From positions 1,178,001-1,242,000 of the forward strand of contig NZ_JBFDUZ010000001.1 of NCBI RefSeq assembly GCF_040719145.1: a stretch of 64,000 nucleotides of DNA. The letters run 5' to 3'. The notes beneath the pieces were generated by a model. The model saw only the letters and a program-made list of their open reading frames with translations. It ran no database searches and was not told the origin of the DNA. A program made the translations under genes and the position numbers. Source of the DNA: Paenibacillus sp. JQZ6Y-1. Lineage in GTDB: Bacteria; Bacillota; Bacilli; Paenibacillales; Paenibacillaceae. The stretch's first letter is position 1; each line of letters opens with the position of its first letter. Below are positions 1 through 8,392 of this stretch, piece after piece.

Positions 1-396
1 GCAAAAAACCAAGCAGAGTGGATGCTATCCACTGCACTAGGTGAACTGCAAACCGAAGAGCAATCTCTTCAGCAATTACTGGAAGATCAGAACCGCACGT
101 TGGAAGCCATCAATCAGGCGATTGAGCAATGTGCGCCTATCTCCGAACTTCAGGATATGCAGCGTTATGTCGTGTATTTGGATAAGGCTATTGCTGGCAA
201 AATTAATGATGTACACAAAGCTCAGTTAAATGTAGATCACAAAAAGCTTCATTTAACAGAGAAAATGGTCGATGAAAAAGTATGGCTGCAAGCGAAAGAC
301 AAAGCGAAAGCCAAATTTACACAAGAGCAGATGCTTCGTGAGCAAAACGAGCTGGACGAAATGGCGACCGTACGGTACGCAATGCAGTCCAGATAA
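1..396 (+). CDS. fliJ: FliJ flagellar export chaperone (5' partial)
   Basis: The reading frame is open from the first base, so the start lies before the window; 131 codons plus stop are visible. The protein is highly charged and Gln/Glu/Lys-rich with heptad-like spacing throughout, as expected for the antiparallel coiled-coil hairpin of FliJ. In the family, FliJ links the FliI ATPase to the FlhA export gate and recycles export chaperones. The identification rests on coiled-coil character and on position: in B. subtilis fliJ lies directly before ylxF and fliK, the same order as here. Sequence conservation in FliJ is low, so context carries much of the weight. Confidence 0.85.
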   Translation, partial: AKNQAEWMLSTALGELQTEEQSLQQLLEDQNRTLEAINQAIEQCAPISELQDMQRYVVYLDKAIAGKINDVHKAQLNVDHKKLHLTEKMVDEKVWLQAKDKAKAKFTQEQMLREQNELDEMATVRYAMQSR

Positions 397-495
397 TCCA
401 TTCATCTTGTATACAGCGAATCTTATACATCGCTGTAGATGGAAAATGGGTGCTTGACGGATATAACGAAGCCAGGCAGCTCAAGGAGGTTTACC

Positions 496-1470
496 GTGGC
501 GAAGAAAACACTGGATATGGAAGTGGAGAAGGAAGGCGGCGGTCTTGGACGGTTCCTATTTATTGCCACTCCCATTCTGTTTACCCTTGTACTGGTAGGC
601 GCAATCATCATGCTGTTCAATGTAGATTTGCGCAACAGCATGTTCAGTACACTTGATAAAATTCCGATAGTGAAAAATTGGATTCCTTCTGCCGATAATA
701 GTAGTACGACAGCAGCTTCCAATCAAAATGAAAGTAACTCGGCTACAGTCGATCAATTGAAAAAAGATCTGGCAGCTTCACAGAAAACACAAAGCGATCA
801 GGCACAGCAAATTAAAGACCTGCAAGCCAAGCTTTCTGACTCATCGACTTCTGCTGCCAATGGAACCGGTACTGGGACTACTACAAGTGGTACGACAGGA
901 ACCAGTGGCACAACGGGCACGACCAATAGTTCTGGAACGACAGGGACAACGAATAGTGGTTCATCTGGATCGACTGTACAGACTGAGCAGGATAAGCAAT
1001 TGAAAAATCTTGCGAATGTGTATGCAGATATGAGTTCGTCCAAAGCAGCTTCTATTATGCAAAATATGACGACGGACGAACAGGTACTCATTTTTAGCAA
1101 AATGAATTCTGAAGCCCAAGCGGGTATTTTGCAAAAGATGGATGCGAAAGTCGCTGCGGAAACTTCGTTGGCACTAAAAAATGCAACGGCGGCTAGTCTA
1201 GCAGCTATGCAGGTTGCAACCGCTACACCAGCCAAACAGACTACACCAAGCACGAGTATGAGCGTATCGGATATGGCTCAAACCTTTACCACCATGCCGG
1301 CAAGCAGTGCAGCGTCCTTACTATTGCAAACTGCTAAGGTTAGTCAAAACAAAGTCCTGCAAGTATTGAACACGATGGACGATACAACCCGCGCAAGCGT
1401 CCTGTCGGCAATGTCGACATCAGACCCTGCGACTACCGCCCAGATTGTCAACCGACTACTGGCGAATTAA
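496..1470 (+). CDS. ylxF: YlxF/MotE-like flagellar protein with MgtE-N-type domain
   Basis: The GTG at 496 is preferred because AAGGAGG lies 6 bases upstream; an in-frame ATG at 439 has no such site. The 324-residue protein has one N-terminal membrane segment (about residues 20-42), then a short coiled coil, then a Gly/Thr/Ser tract of repeated GTT/GTS units. The C-terminal half resembles the intracellular N domain of MgtE (motif YADMSSSKAASIMQNM). B. subtilis YlxF sits at the same place between fliJ and fliK. MotE in rhizobia is related and assists the motor protein MotC. A role as membrane-anchored motor or export accessory is inferred from these relatives. Confidence 0.8.
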   Translation: MAKKTLDMEVEKEGGGLGRFLFIATPILFTLVLVGAIIMLFNVDLRNSMFSTLDKIPIVKNWIPSADNSSTTAASNQNESNSATVDQLKKDLAASQKTQSDQAQQIKDLQAKLSDSSTSAANGTGTGTTTSGTTGTSGTTGTTNSSGTTGTTNSGSSGSTVQTEQDKQLKNLANVYADMSSSKAASIMQNMTTDEQVLIFSKMNSEAQAGILQKMDAKVAAETSLALKNATAASLAAMQVATATPAKQTTPSTSMSVSDMAQTFTTMPASSAASLLLQTAKVSQNKVLQVLNTMDDTTRASVLSAMSTSDPATTAQIVNRLLAN

Positions 1471-1567
1471 TTTGATGAGGTGATCGGAATCATTTCCTAT
1501 TCTTATCATTATGCGCTACTAGGGAACTCTTTCTCATTCATTTTTCATGCCAGGGAGGTGATAATAA

Positions 1568-3019
1568 ATGAGTATGATACTACAAAACCTAAACACATCA
1601 TCCACATCGACACCCGCCGCTAAAGTCTCGGGTAATGCTGGAACAACCGGCACCGGTTTTAACCAGACATTATCATACGCTATGAATGCTACAGGTGGTA
1701 CGGCAACAGCCGCAACCGCAGGTAATGCAGCAGCGGCAACAGCATCCGCATCTGGCGGTCAATCGCTTTCCGGTTTGATGGGCAGTGCAGCTTCTTTATT
1801 GGAAATGCTGCAAGCACTGATTTCTGGTGATCAGCAGGTAGATGATCAACAAGGCGATGGCAAAAGCGTTCAGAAAGTGGACAAGCTGATGGACGATCTG
1901 CTCAAAAAGCTTCAGGAAATGGATTCTTCCATTATGAATGATCCGGCACTGATGCAATCATTGCAAGCTTGGCTTGTACAGGTTCAACAGGTACTGAATG
2001 GCGGTTCTGCAGAGCAGGGTACGACAACTACAGATGCTGATGGACAAGGAAACCAGCCAACGGCTCAATCCGTTGCAGCTGCTTTACCGGCACTGGCACA
2101 GCAAGCAGACACGATTCGATTCGCAGTAGCAGATGCTGTATCCCAGATTGTAGATAAGCTGCAAGGCGTGCAAAACGGTACGCAACAGGCTGATCCCAAA
2201 CTGGAACAACTGCTGAACAATCTGCAAAACGTTTTGCAACAGGCAGGTAACAGCTCCTCCACATCTTCCGATAGTGGACAGAGCAATCAGCAAAATCAAG
2301 CCCCTGTCCAAATCGTAGTAAAGAATGAAACCAAAGCAGCAGAGGCAACAGCAACCGTTGCAGCGGCACAGGAAACAGCTGAGCCTGAAGTAGCGAATGC
2401 AACGCCAACTAATCAGCAACAACAACCGGTCATCGTAACCGCTGGTCAACTGGCGATGCGTGCCGAGGCTACACCGCTGACGAGTACACAGACACCAGCA
2501 GCAAGCGTCAATGTGAATGCTTTCCCAGAAGAAATGAGCAAGTTCATCGTCAGCAAAATGGATATTCATCAGCTGAATGGAGTGTCTGAAGCACGCATCA
2601 TCATGAACCCTGAAAACTTAGGTCAAGTCGATGTGAAAATCAGCATTCAAGATGGACAGGTTATGGCACAATTTATCACGGAGAAACACGGCGCCAAAGA
2701 TGCGTTAGAACAGCAAATGGCACAATTGCGTACTGCTCTTCAATCTCAGGGGCTTCAGGTCGATAAATTAGAAGTAGCACAAAGTTCCTCGCTCTTCTCC
2801 GATATGTATAACGGTGGACAAGGCTTCCAATCGAATGCAGGTCAACAGCAATCTGGTCGACGCTCCAAGTCAAAAGATGAGCAATCAGATGATGCGATGC
2901 TGACAGCTGAAATCAGCAATGAACTAAAAGAATGGCGTGGAGAGCAACAAGCTTCTAGTACGACTGCCGGCGTAGCAAGTATGCTGAACTACGGTAGCAC
3001 GTATGTAGCAAAAGCGTAA
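1568..3019 (+). CDS. fliK: FliK flagellar hook-length control protein
   Basis: The 483-residue protein starts at an ATG preceded by AGGGAGGTGA. Residues 1 to about 315 are Ala/Gln/Thr/Ser-rich and low in complexity, typical of the extended ruler part that is exported during hook growth. Residues about 317-415 form the conserved C-terminal hook-control domain, including NPENLGQVDVKI and a following amphipathic stretch ending LQSQGLQVDKLEV. In the family this domain touches FlhB and switches export from hook to filament substrates. The flgD and hook genes follow immediately. The N-terminal half is too divergent to judge hook length. Confidence 0.93.
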   Translation: MSMILQNLNTSSTSTPAAKVSGNAGTTGTGFNQTLSYAMNATGGTATAATAGNAAAATASASGGQSLSGLMGSAASLLEMLQALISGDQQVDDQQGDGKSVQKVDKLMDDLLKKLQEMDSSIMNDPALMQSLQAWLVQVQQVLNGGSAEQGTTTTDADGQGNQPTAQSVAAALPALAQQADTIRFAVADAVSQIVDKLQGVQNGTQQADPKLEQLLNNLQNVLQQAGNSSSTSSDSGQSNQQNQAPVQIVVKNETKAAEATATVAAAQETAEPEVANATPTNQQQQPVIVTAGQLAMRAEATPLTSTQTPAASVNVNAFPEEMSKFIVSKMDIHQLNGVSEARIIMNPENLGQVDVKISIQDGQVMAQFITEKHGAKDALEQQMAQLRTALQSQGLQVDKLEVAQSSSLFSDMYNGGQGFQSNAGQQQSGRRSKSKDEQSDDAMLTAEISNELKEWRGEQQASSTTAGVASMLNYGSTYVAKA

Positions 3020-3041
3020 AATTGGATGGAGGTGAAATCAT

Positions 3042-3902
3042 TTGGCAGATTTAGTTTCCACATCGGCAACATGGCCCAACTATTCTACAAGTAATGTAAA
3101 AACAGCCGCTTCAACGTCCAAAAAGGAACTTGGTAAAGAACAGTTTCTGTCGATCCTCGTTGCCCAGCTAAAAAACCAAGATCCATTGTCTCCTATGGAT
3201 AATGCACAGTTCGTTGCTCAGATGGCACAATTCTCGTCTCTGGAACAGCTGATGACTATTAACCAAAAATTGGATACCGCACAAACATCCACAGATACTT
3301 CGCTTGGCGGTGCTTCCGAATTGATCGGCAAGAAGATCACTTGGCTGAATGAGAGTACAGACAGTACAACAGGCGCTACAAGCTCTTCGTACGAATCTGG
3401 TGCTGTAGACTCGATCATTCTCAAAAACAAAGTGCTGTATGCACAAGTAGGCGAGAATGCGATCCCACTTTCACTCATTACCAAAGTTGAATCGAACTCG
3501 GCGGCAACAACTCCAGCGACATCGACAGCAACAACCGATACGGCTGCAACAAGTACTGCAACGTCTACAACACCATCTAGTACAGCAACCGCAACGGATA
3601 CAACATCAACAGGTACGACAACAACAGGTTCCACAAGTACCCCGTCGACAGACACTACATCATCCGGTACAACTACGAATGATACAACAGGAAGTACGTC
3701 GACTGGTGATACAACAAGCAATGATGCTACAACTGGCTCTACTACGGCGAACACAACAACTGACAGTGCATCGACATCAAATACTAGCACTACAACGCCA
3801 GCAGCCAACAGTAGTACAGATAGCACAACGGCGGATAGCAGTTCTTCGGAAAGTAATACAGATGCTGCTGCATCACCATCGAGTGCGGAGACGGCGTCAT
3901 GA
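3042..3902 (+). CDS. flgD: FlgD hook-capping protein with Ser/Thr-rich tail
   Basis: The start is TTG, with GGAGGTGA upstream. Residues about 28-75 carry the conserved FlgD core (KEQFLSILVAQLKNQDPL and QFVAQMAQFSSLEQL), followed by a short beta-rich part to about residue 148. FlgD caps the growing hook and directs assembly of hook subunits. The B. subtilis protein ends near this point (about 140 residues). Here about 136 further residues (151-286) consist almost only of Ser, Thr, Ala, Asp and Gly. There is no stop or frameshift before the tail, and its end overlaps the next gene by 4 bases, so it appears to be part of the gene. The role of the tail is unknown. Confidence 0.92.
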   Translation: MADLVSTSATWPNYSTSNVKTAASTSKKELGKEQFLSILVAQLKNQDPLSPMDNAQFVAQMAQFSSLEQLMTINQKLDTAQTSTDTSLGGASELIGKKITWLNESTDSTTGATSSSYESGAVDSIILKNKVLYAQVGENAIPLSLITKVESNSAATTPATSTATTDTAATSTATSTTPSSTATATDTTSTGTTTTGSTSTPSTDTTSSGTTTNDTTGSTSTGDTTSNDATTGSTTANTTTDSASTSNTSTTTPAANSSTDSTTADSSSSESNTDAAASPSSAETAS

Positions 3903-4279
3903 ATGGCCCCATCCAAGTAGGTCAGTTATACCCGTCCAAGCTCAACTCAGGCTTGCTGGGGCGGCCTAACAACACCGCTTCGGCGACACAGAATAAAGAG
4001 TTTCAAAATATTCTGGATCAGAATCTGCTGAAATTTAGCAATCATGCGTCCAAACGATTGGAACAACGAGGAATTGAATTTAGTACCGAGCAGATGAAAA
4101 GTCTCAATCAGGCGATTGATAAGGCTGCTGCTAAAGGCTCCAAAGATTCATTGATTTTGATGCAAAACAATGTCGCTTTGATCGTCAACGTACCCAATAG
4201 GACCGTAGTCACCGCCATGGATGGCAACTCAATGAAAGATAATGTTTTCACACAAATCGATAGTGCTGTGATTTTATAA
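3899..4279 (+). CDS. Flagellar operon protein of the TIGR02530 type
   Basis: This 126-residue soluble protein overlaps flgD by ATGA, which suggests translational coupling. The segment around residues 45-126 (FSNHASKRLEQRGI, then a strand-rich end with TAMDGNSMKDNVFTQIDSAV) matches what I recall of a small family found between flgD and the hook gene in Firmicutes and described only as a flagellar operon protein. Position between the hook cap and the hook gene suggests a hook-assembly helper or regulator. No enzymatic motif is visible, and the function is not established. Confidence 0.75.
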   Translation: MNGPIQVGQLYPSKLNSGLLGRPNNTASATQNKEFQNILDQNLLKFSNHASKRLEQRGIEFSTEQMKSLNQAIDKAAAKGSKDSLILMQNNVALIVNVPNRTVVTAMDGNSMKDNVFTQIDSAVIL

Positions 4280-4371
4280 GCTACTGGCTGGACCTTAATC
4301 GGAAAGCCAGCGAACTGCCGACCGACTGAAGCGGTTCACATTACACTACACATCCATTAGGAGGAAATTAA

Positions 4372-5190
4372 ATGTTAAGATCCATGTATTCTGGTGTCTC
4401 GGGTATGAAAGGCTTTCAAACAAAATTGGACGTTATTGGTAACAACATCGCCAACGTCAATACAACGGGCTTCAAAAGCTCCCGTGTTATGTTCCAAGAT
4501 ATTTTGAGCCAAACGACTAAAGGCGTAACAGCTCCAGTAGAAGGAACAAGCGGCGGTGTCAACGCACAACAAGTTGGTCTGGGTACAACGGTATCCTCGA
4601 TCGACACTCTGCATCTGGCAGGTAGTGCGCAAACGACCAACAACCCGACAGACCTGCGGATCGATGGTGACGGCTTCTTCGCTATCAAATTGTCTGAGGA
4701 TCAAGAAACACCTTACCTGACTCGTGCTGGTGACTTCCACGTGGATGCTAGCCGTCAACTCGTTACTTCCGATGGTGCGTTTGTTGTCGATAGTGGCGGT
4801 GCGCCGATCCAAATTAGTGAAGATGCAGTATCGTTCAGCATTCAGCAAAACGGTACACTGCTGTACACACTGGCTGATGGTACAACCGAAGAAGGACCAC
4901 AGCTGGGTATCGCTAAAGTAACAAACCCAGAAGGTTTGGAGAAAATCGGTGGCAGCTTGTATCGCGTAACACCGAATGCGATCACCGACGGTACAGTCGA
5001 ACTGACAACAGGTAACAATGCTGAGACAGGTACAGGAGCGATCGTAGCTGGTCAGTTGGAAATGTCCAACGTTGACCTGACAAGCGAGTTTACAGAGATG
5101 ATCACTGCACAACGTGGTTTCCAAGCGAACTCCCGTATCATCACAACATCCGATGAAATTCTGCAAGAAGTTGTCAACCTGAAACGATAA
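4372..5190 (+). CDS. flgE: Flagellar hook/rod protein (FlgE/FlgG family)
   Basis: The 272-residue protein has the N-terminal axial-protein signature (LRSMYSGVSGMKGFQTKLD, then GNNIANVNTTGFKSSR) and the C-terminal helix motif VDLTSEFTEMITAQRGFQAN. Both ends form the coiled coils shared by rod, hook and hook-associated proteins. Its length is close to the short B. subtilis hook protein (about 264 residues), and it sits in the hook slot after flgD, so the hook protein FlgE is the likely role. By sequence alone it could equally be named FlgG. Start ATG has TAGGAGG upstream. A perfect inverted repeat follows the stop codon. Confidence 0.9.
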   Translation: MLRSMYSGVSGMKGFQTKLDVIGNNIANVNTTGFKSSRVMFQDILSQTTKGVTAPVEGTSGGVNAQQVGLGTTVSSIDTLHLAGSAQTTNNPTDLRIDGDGFFAIKLSEDQETPYLTRAGDFHVDASRQLVTSDGAFVVDSGGAPIQISEDAVSFSIQQNGTLLYTLADGTTEEGPQLGIAKVTNPEGLEKIGGSLYRVTPNAITDGTVELTTGNNAETGTGAIVAGQLEMSNVDLTSEFTEMITAQRGFQANSRIITTSDEILQEVVNLKR

Positions 5191-5203
5191 GGCACATTGA
5201 AAT

Positions 5204-5230
5204 AGAGGGAGATTGTATTCTTCTCCCTCT
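5204..5230 (+). terminator. Perfect inverted repeat between hook gene and swrD
   Basis: A 9-base stem (5204-5212 with 5222-5230) encloses a 9-base loop and is followed by GTTTCTG, which lacks a full U-tract. It lies between the hook gene and swrD inside the operon. It could be a partial terminator or an mRNA 3'-end stabiliser that keeps hook transcript levels above those of downstream genes. That role is inferred only. Confidence 0.4.
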
Positions 5231-5268
5231 GTTTCTGCAGTATAGACAGATATTCAAGGAGGGGTATT

Positions 5269-5493
5269 ATGATCCCGGTCACGCGGCTCAACGGTTCTCC
5301 CATGTGGCTTAACGCCCTGCTGATAGAGATGGTGGAGGAAACACCGGACACTTATATTACCTTAACGACAGGCAAACGTATGATAGTGCTTGAAAAGGCA
5401 GAGCAAGTTACTCACCTAATCACTGAATACAACAAAAGTATAGGCACTCTTACGGGAACGATTAAGGTGCAGCAGATGGAGGAATTGGAATGA
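5269..5493 (+). CDS. swrD: SwrD/FlbD family motility protein
   Basis: This 74-residue protein starts at an ATG preceded by AAGGAGGGG. It has the family N-terminus IPVTRLNGSPMWLN followed by alternating strands (TYITLTTGKRMIVLE). In B. subtilis the same slot between flgE and fliL holds swrD (ylzI), reported to raise flagellar power and support swarming. It is soluble and has no catalytic motif. The last 4 bases overlap the start of fliL (ATGA), pointing to coupled translation with the stator-associated protein. Confidence 0.88.
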   Translation: MIPVTRLNGSPMWLNALLIEMVEETPDTYITLTTGKRMIVLEKAEQVTHLITEYNKSIGTLTGTIKVQQMEELE

Positions 5494-5972
5494 AAAAGTT
5501 ATTGCCCTGGATTGTCAGCGGGGTACTCGCAGTAGGTCTCATCGGTGTTGTCGCGTATTTCCTGCTTGGCAATGTGCTAGGTAACAAGCAACCGATGACT
5601 GCAGCTGAAGCCGCGGCGGCCGAAAAAGCAAAAATCGCAAGCATGAGCGCTTCTGAAATTGCAGAAGTATCTTCGGATGTGACAGATCTGACAACCAATC
5701 TGGCAGATCCAAACTATGTTGTGAAAATCAGCTTCTCCTTCCAAATGGAAGACAAAGATGCCAAAGCCAACTTTGATCTGATTAAAGATCTCAAAGTGAA
5801 GCCGATTCTGGTCCGTGTACTGGCGGATACCGAACCTGCTGATCTGGGCAGCGCAGCAGGCATTCAGAAGCTGGATGACAAAATCCTGAAGCTGGTGAAC
5901 AGCTCTTTGCCTGAAGATGGCGGTAAAGTAGTCGACGTAGAAGTTTCCGATAAGATTGTAAGTGGTATTTAA
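5490..5972 (+). CDS. fliL: FliL basal body-associated membrane protein
   Basis: The 160-residue protein starts with a short Lys-rich stretch and one membrane segment (about residues 5-27), then an Ala/Glu/Lys-rich linker and an outside domain with the FliL pattern (LADPNYVVKISFSFQMEDK, ending VVDVEVSDKIVSG). FliL surrounds the stator units and modulates motor output. The ATG overlaps the swrD stop by 4 bases, and fliM follows after about 100 bases. Length is slightly above the B. subtilis protein. Confidence 0.9.
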   Translation: MKKLLPWIVSGVLAVGLIGVVAYFLLGNVLGNKQPMTAAEAAAAEKAKIASMSASEIAEVSSDVTDLTTNLADPNYVVKISFSFQMEDKDAKANFDLIKDLKVKPILVRVLADTEPADLGSAAGIQKLDDKILKLVNSSLPEDGGKVVDVEVSDKIVSGI

Positions 5973-6075
5973 AGGAAGAAGAACCAATTCCGCATTTCCA
6001 AAGCCAAGCGCCGGGTTACTCCGGCGATCAGCGGAGCTGCAAACCAAACCTTTTAAATCGTAGGGGGGTGAGATT

Positions 6076-7074
6076 ATGGTAGATGTATTATCCCAGGGGG
6101 AAATTGATGCCCTTCTGGCGGCACTATCCTCCGGCGAAATGGATGCGGAAGAACTCAAAAAAGAAGAGAGCGAAAGGAAAGTCCGGGTATATGATTTTAA
6201 ACGGGCTGTTCGTTTTTCCAAGGATCATATTCGCAGTTTGACCCGGATTCATGAAAACTTCGCTCGTTATCTGACGACTTACTTTTCCGCTCAGCTTCGT
6301 ACCTTTGTACAGATTAGCGTCGTGCAGGTGGAACAGCTTCCTTATGATGAATTCATACGTTCCATTCCGAAAATGACCATCCTGAATATCTTTGAGGCCG
6401 AACCGCTTGAAGGTCGGATGGTATTGGAGGTTCACCCGAATATCGCTTTCGCTATGCTGGATCGCATGCTGGGAGGTACCGGAACGGCGCCTGCCAAGAT
6501 CAACGCCTTGACGGAAATTGAAACAACCATCATTGAGCGCATGTTCAGTCGGACCTTTGAAAGTCTTCAAGAAGCGTGGAAAACAGTCATTGATCTGTCG
6601 CCACGTATGGAAGCACTGGAAACCAATCCGCAGTTCATGTCGCTAGTGTCTCCAAACGAAACGATTGCCCTGATCTCGCTCAGCACAAAAATTGGTGATA
6701 CGACTGGTATGATCAACCTTTGTATCCCACATGTTGTTATTGAGCCGATTATGAGTAAATTGTCTGCTAACCACCTCTTTTTCTCACAGAAAAAAGAGCC
6801 AGCGGTTGAAGAAGTGCAGGCACTCAAAGAGCGCGTTCATCGCGCTCAATTGCCCGTTATTGCCGAGTTGGGCGAATCGCGCCTGTCTATTCAGGAGTTT
6901 CTCAGCCTGACCGTGGGCGATGTGATTTCATTGAATAAACCGGTACAAGAGGCGCTCTCGATCAAAGTGGGCAACCAACTGAAATTTATTGGAAGTCCCG
7001 GAACGGTCAAGGACCGGGTAGCGATCCAGATTAACGAAATCGTCAGTGAAGGAGTGGAAGATCTTGACGAGTAA
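6076..7074 (+). CDS. fliM: FliM flagellar motor switch protein
   Basis: The 332-residue protein starts at an ATG with AGGGGGGTGA upstream. The N-terminal LSQGEIDALLAAL is the conserved segment that binds phosphorylated CheY. The middle domain has the CheC-like fold region (PKMTILNIFEAEPLEGRMVL and MLDRMLGGTG), and the C-terminal SpoA-type domain starts around residue 255. FliM sits in the C-ring, where it receives the chemotaxis signal and sets rotation direction. Its end overlaps the preferred fliY start by 11 bases, so the two switch subunits are probably made together. Confidence 0.96.
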   Translation: MVDVLSQGEIDALLAALSSGEMDAEELKKEESERKVRVYDFKRAVRFSKDHIRSLTRIHENFARYLTTYFSAQLRTFVQISVVQVEQLPYDEFIRSIPKMTILNIFEAEPLEGRMVLEVHPNIAFAMLDRMLGGTGTAPAKINALTEIETTIIERMFSRTFESLQEAWKTVIDLSPRMEALETNPQFMSLVSPNETIALISLSTKIGDTTGMINLCIPHVVIEPIMSKLSANHLFFSQKKEPAVEEVQALKERVHRAQLPVIAELGESRLSIQEFLSLTVGDVISLNKPVQEALSIKVGNQLKFIGSPGTVKDRVAIQINEIVSEGVEDLDE

Positions 7075-8365
7075 AGATTATTTGTCACAGGAAGAAATTG
7101 ATGCTTTGCTCAGACAGTCGTCAGGTGATGACGACAGCGCAGCAGCGGCGCCATCCGGCCAGACGGTCGACGATTTCCTGACTCCGCTGGAGCAGGATGC
7201 TCTCGGCGAAATCGGTAACATTACCTTTGGTAGCGCGGCTACTGCCTTGTCTACCCTGCTCGGGCAAAAAGTGGACATCACCACTCCGCGTGTAGGCATC
7301 ATTACACGCCCGGAATTTGAAAATGAATTTCCAAAACCGCATGTGGCGGTACACGTCGAATACGTCGACGGGTTCCAAGGCATCAACTCCTTGGTGATCC
7401 AAACACGCGATGCACAGATCATTGCTGATCTGATGCTCGGTGGTGAAGGTCAACCAAAGGATGAGGAACTGAATGAGATCCATATCAGTGCAGTGCAGGA
7501 AGCGATGAACCAAATGATGGGTTCGTCAGCAACCTCAATGTCCACCATCTTCAACCGATTCGTCAACATTTCTCCACCTGGCATCGATATTTTGGATGTT
7601 AGCAATGATCAAGGTGTGAGCATGTTGCCGGATGACGAAACGCTGATCAAAATCTCGTTCCGTCTGTTGATCGGTGATCTGATTGATTCCACGATCATGC
7701 AATTGCTCACTGTAAAGTTTGCGAAATACATGGTCGATATACTCATTAATGGTGCGGAAGATGCGCCAGCTGAACCAGCCGCTGCAGCAAGTGCACCAGC
7801 ACCGGAGCCAACACCACCGGCAGCTTCACAACCAGCAGCAGCTCCGCAGCAAGCTCCAGATATGGCAGCAGCGCCTCCGGGAATGCCACCGCAGGGTATG
7901 CCCCCTTATGGGCAACCACCGCAATACGGCACACCAGAGCAACCGTATCCGCCATATCCACCATATGGGTACCCACCGCCAGGCTATGGTTATCCAGCGC
8001 CACCACAGGCTCCACAGCATTACGGTGCCCCGGTAGGACGTGAAGTGAATGTACAACCAGTTCAATTTTCAAACTTTGGAGCAGGCGCAGCGCCTAACCT
8101 GGATGAAAATAATTTGAACTTATTGATGGACATTCCACTCAAAGTCACCGTAGAATTAGGAAGGACCCAAAAGCAAATCAAAGATATCCTCGAATTGTCC
8201 CAGGGCGCAATTATTGAACTGGACAAATTGGCGGGCGAACCGGTAGACATCCTGGTCAACAACAAACTGATCGCCAAAGGAGAAGTAGTTGTTATCGATG
8301 AAAACTTTGGTGTTCGCGTAACGGATATCGTCAGCCAGTGGGACCGAATTCAAAAAATACAATAA
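7064..8365 (+). CDS. fliY: FliY motor switch protein and CheY-P phosphatase
   Basis: The TTG at 7064 is preferred because GGAG lies 9 bases upstream and the protein then begins close to the conserved LSQEEIDALLRQ segment; an in-frame GTG at 7046 is less likely. The 433-residue protein has an N-terminal CheY-binding segment, a CheC-type phosphatase region with two related helices (LGEIGNITFGSAATALS and VQEAMNQMMGSSATSMS), a roughly 115-residue Pro/Tyr/Gly/Gln/Ala-rich linker (about 231-345), and a C-terminal FliN-type SpoA domain ending at VSQWDRIQKIQ. In Bacillus, FliY replaces FliN in the C-ring and dephosphorylates CheY. The linker is unusually rich in PPYG/YGYP-like units. Confidence 0.95.
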   Translation: MTSKDYLSQEEIDALLRQSSGDDDSAAAAPSGQTVDDFLTPLEQDALGEIGNITFGSAATALSTLLGQKVDITTPRVGIITRPEFENEFPKPHVAVHVEYVDGFQGINSLVIQTRDAQIIADLMLGGEGQPKDEELNEIHISAVQEAMNQMMGSSATSMSTIFNRFVNISPPGIDILDVSNDQGVSMLPDDETLIKISFRLLIGDLIDSTIMQLLTVKFAKYMVDILINGAEDAPAEPAAAASAPAPEPTPPAASQPAAAPQQAPDMAAAPPGMPPQGMPPYGQPPQYGTPEQPYPPYPPYGYPPPGYGYPAPPQAPQHYGAPVGREVNVQPVQFSNFGAGAAPNLDENNLNLLMDIPLKVTVELGRTQKQIKDILELSQGAIIELDKLAGEPVDILVNNKLIAKGEVVVIDENFGVRVTDIVSQWDRIQKIQ

Positions 8366-8392
8366 AGATCACTTAGGGAGGATTTTAAATCA

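Noticed and set aside
3218-3916. Open frame of 232 codons on the - strand opposite flgD
   Set aside because: It is the Val/Asp/Ser-rich mirror of the Ser/Thr-repeat tail and has no independent support.
4375-5166. Open frame of 263 codons on the - strand opposite the hook gene
   Set aside because: Shadow of a conserved gene; Cys-rich nonsense composition.
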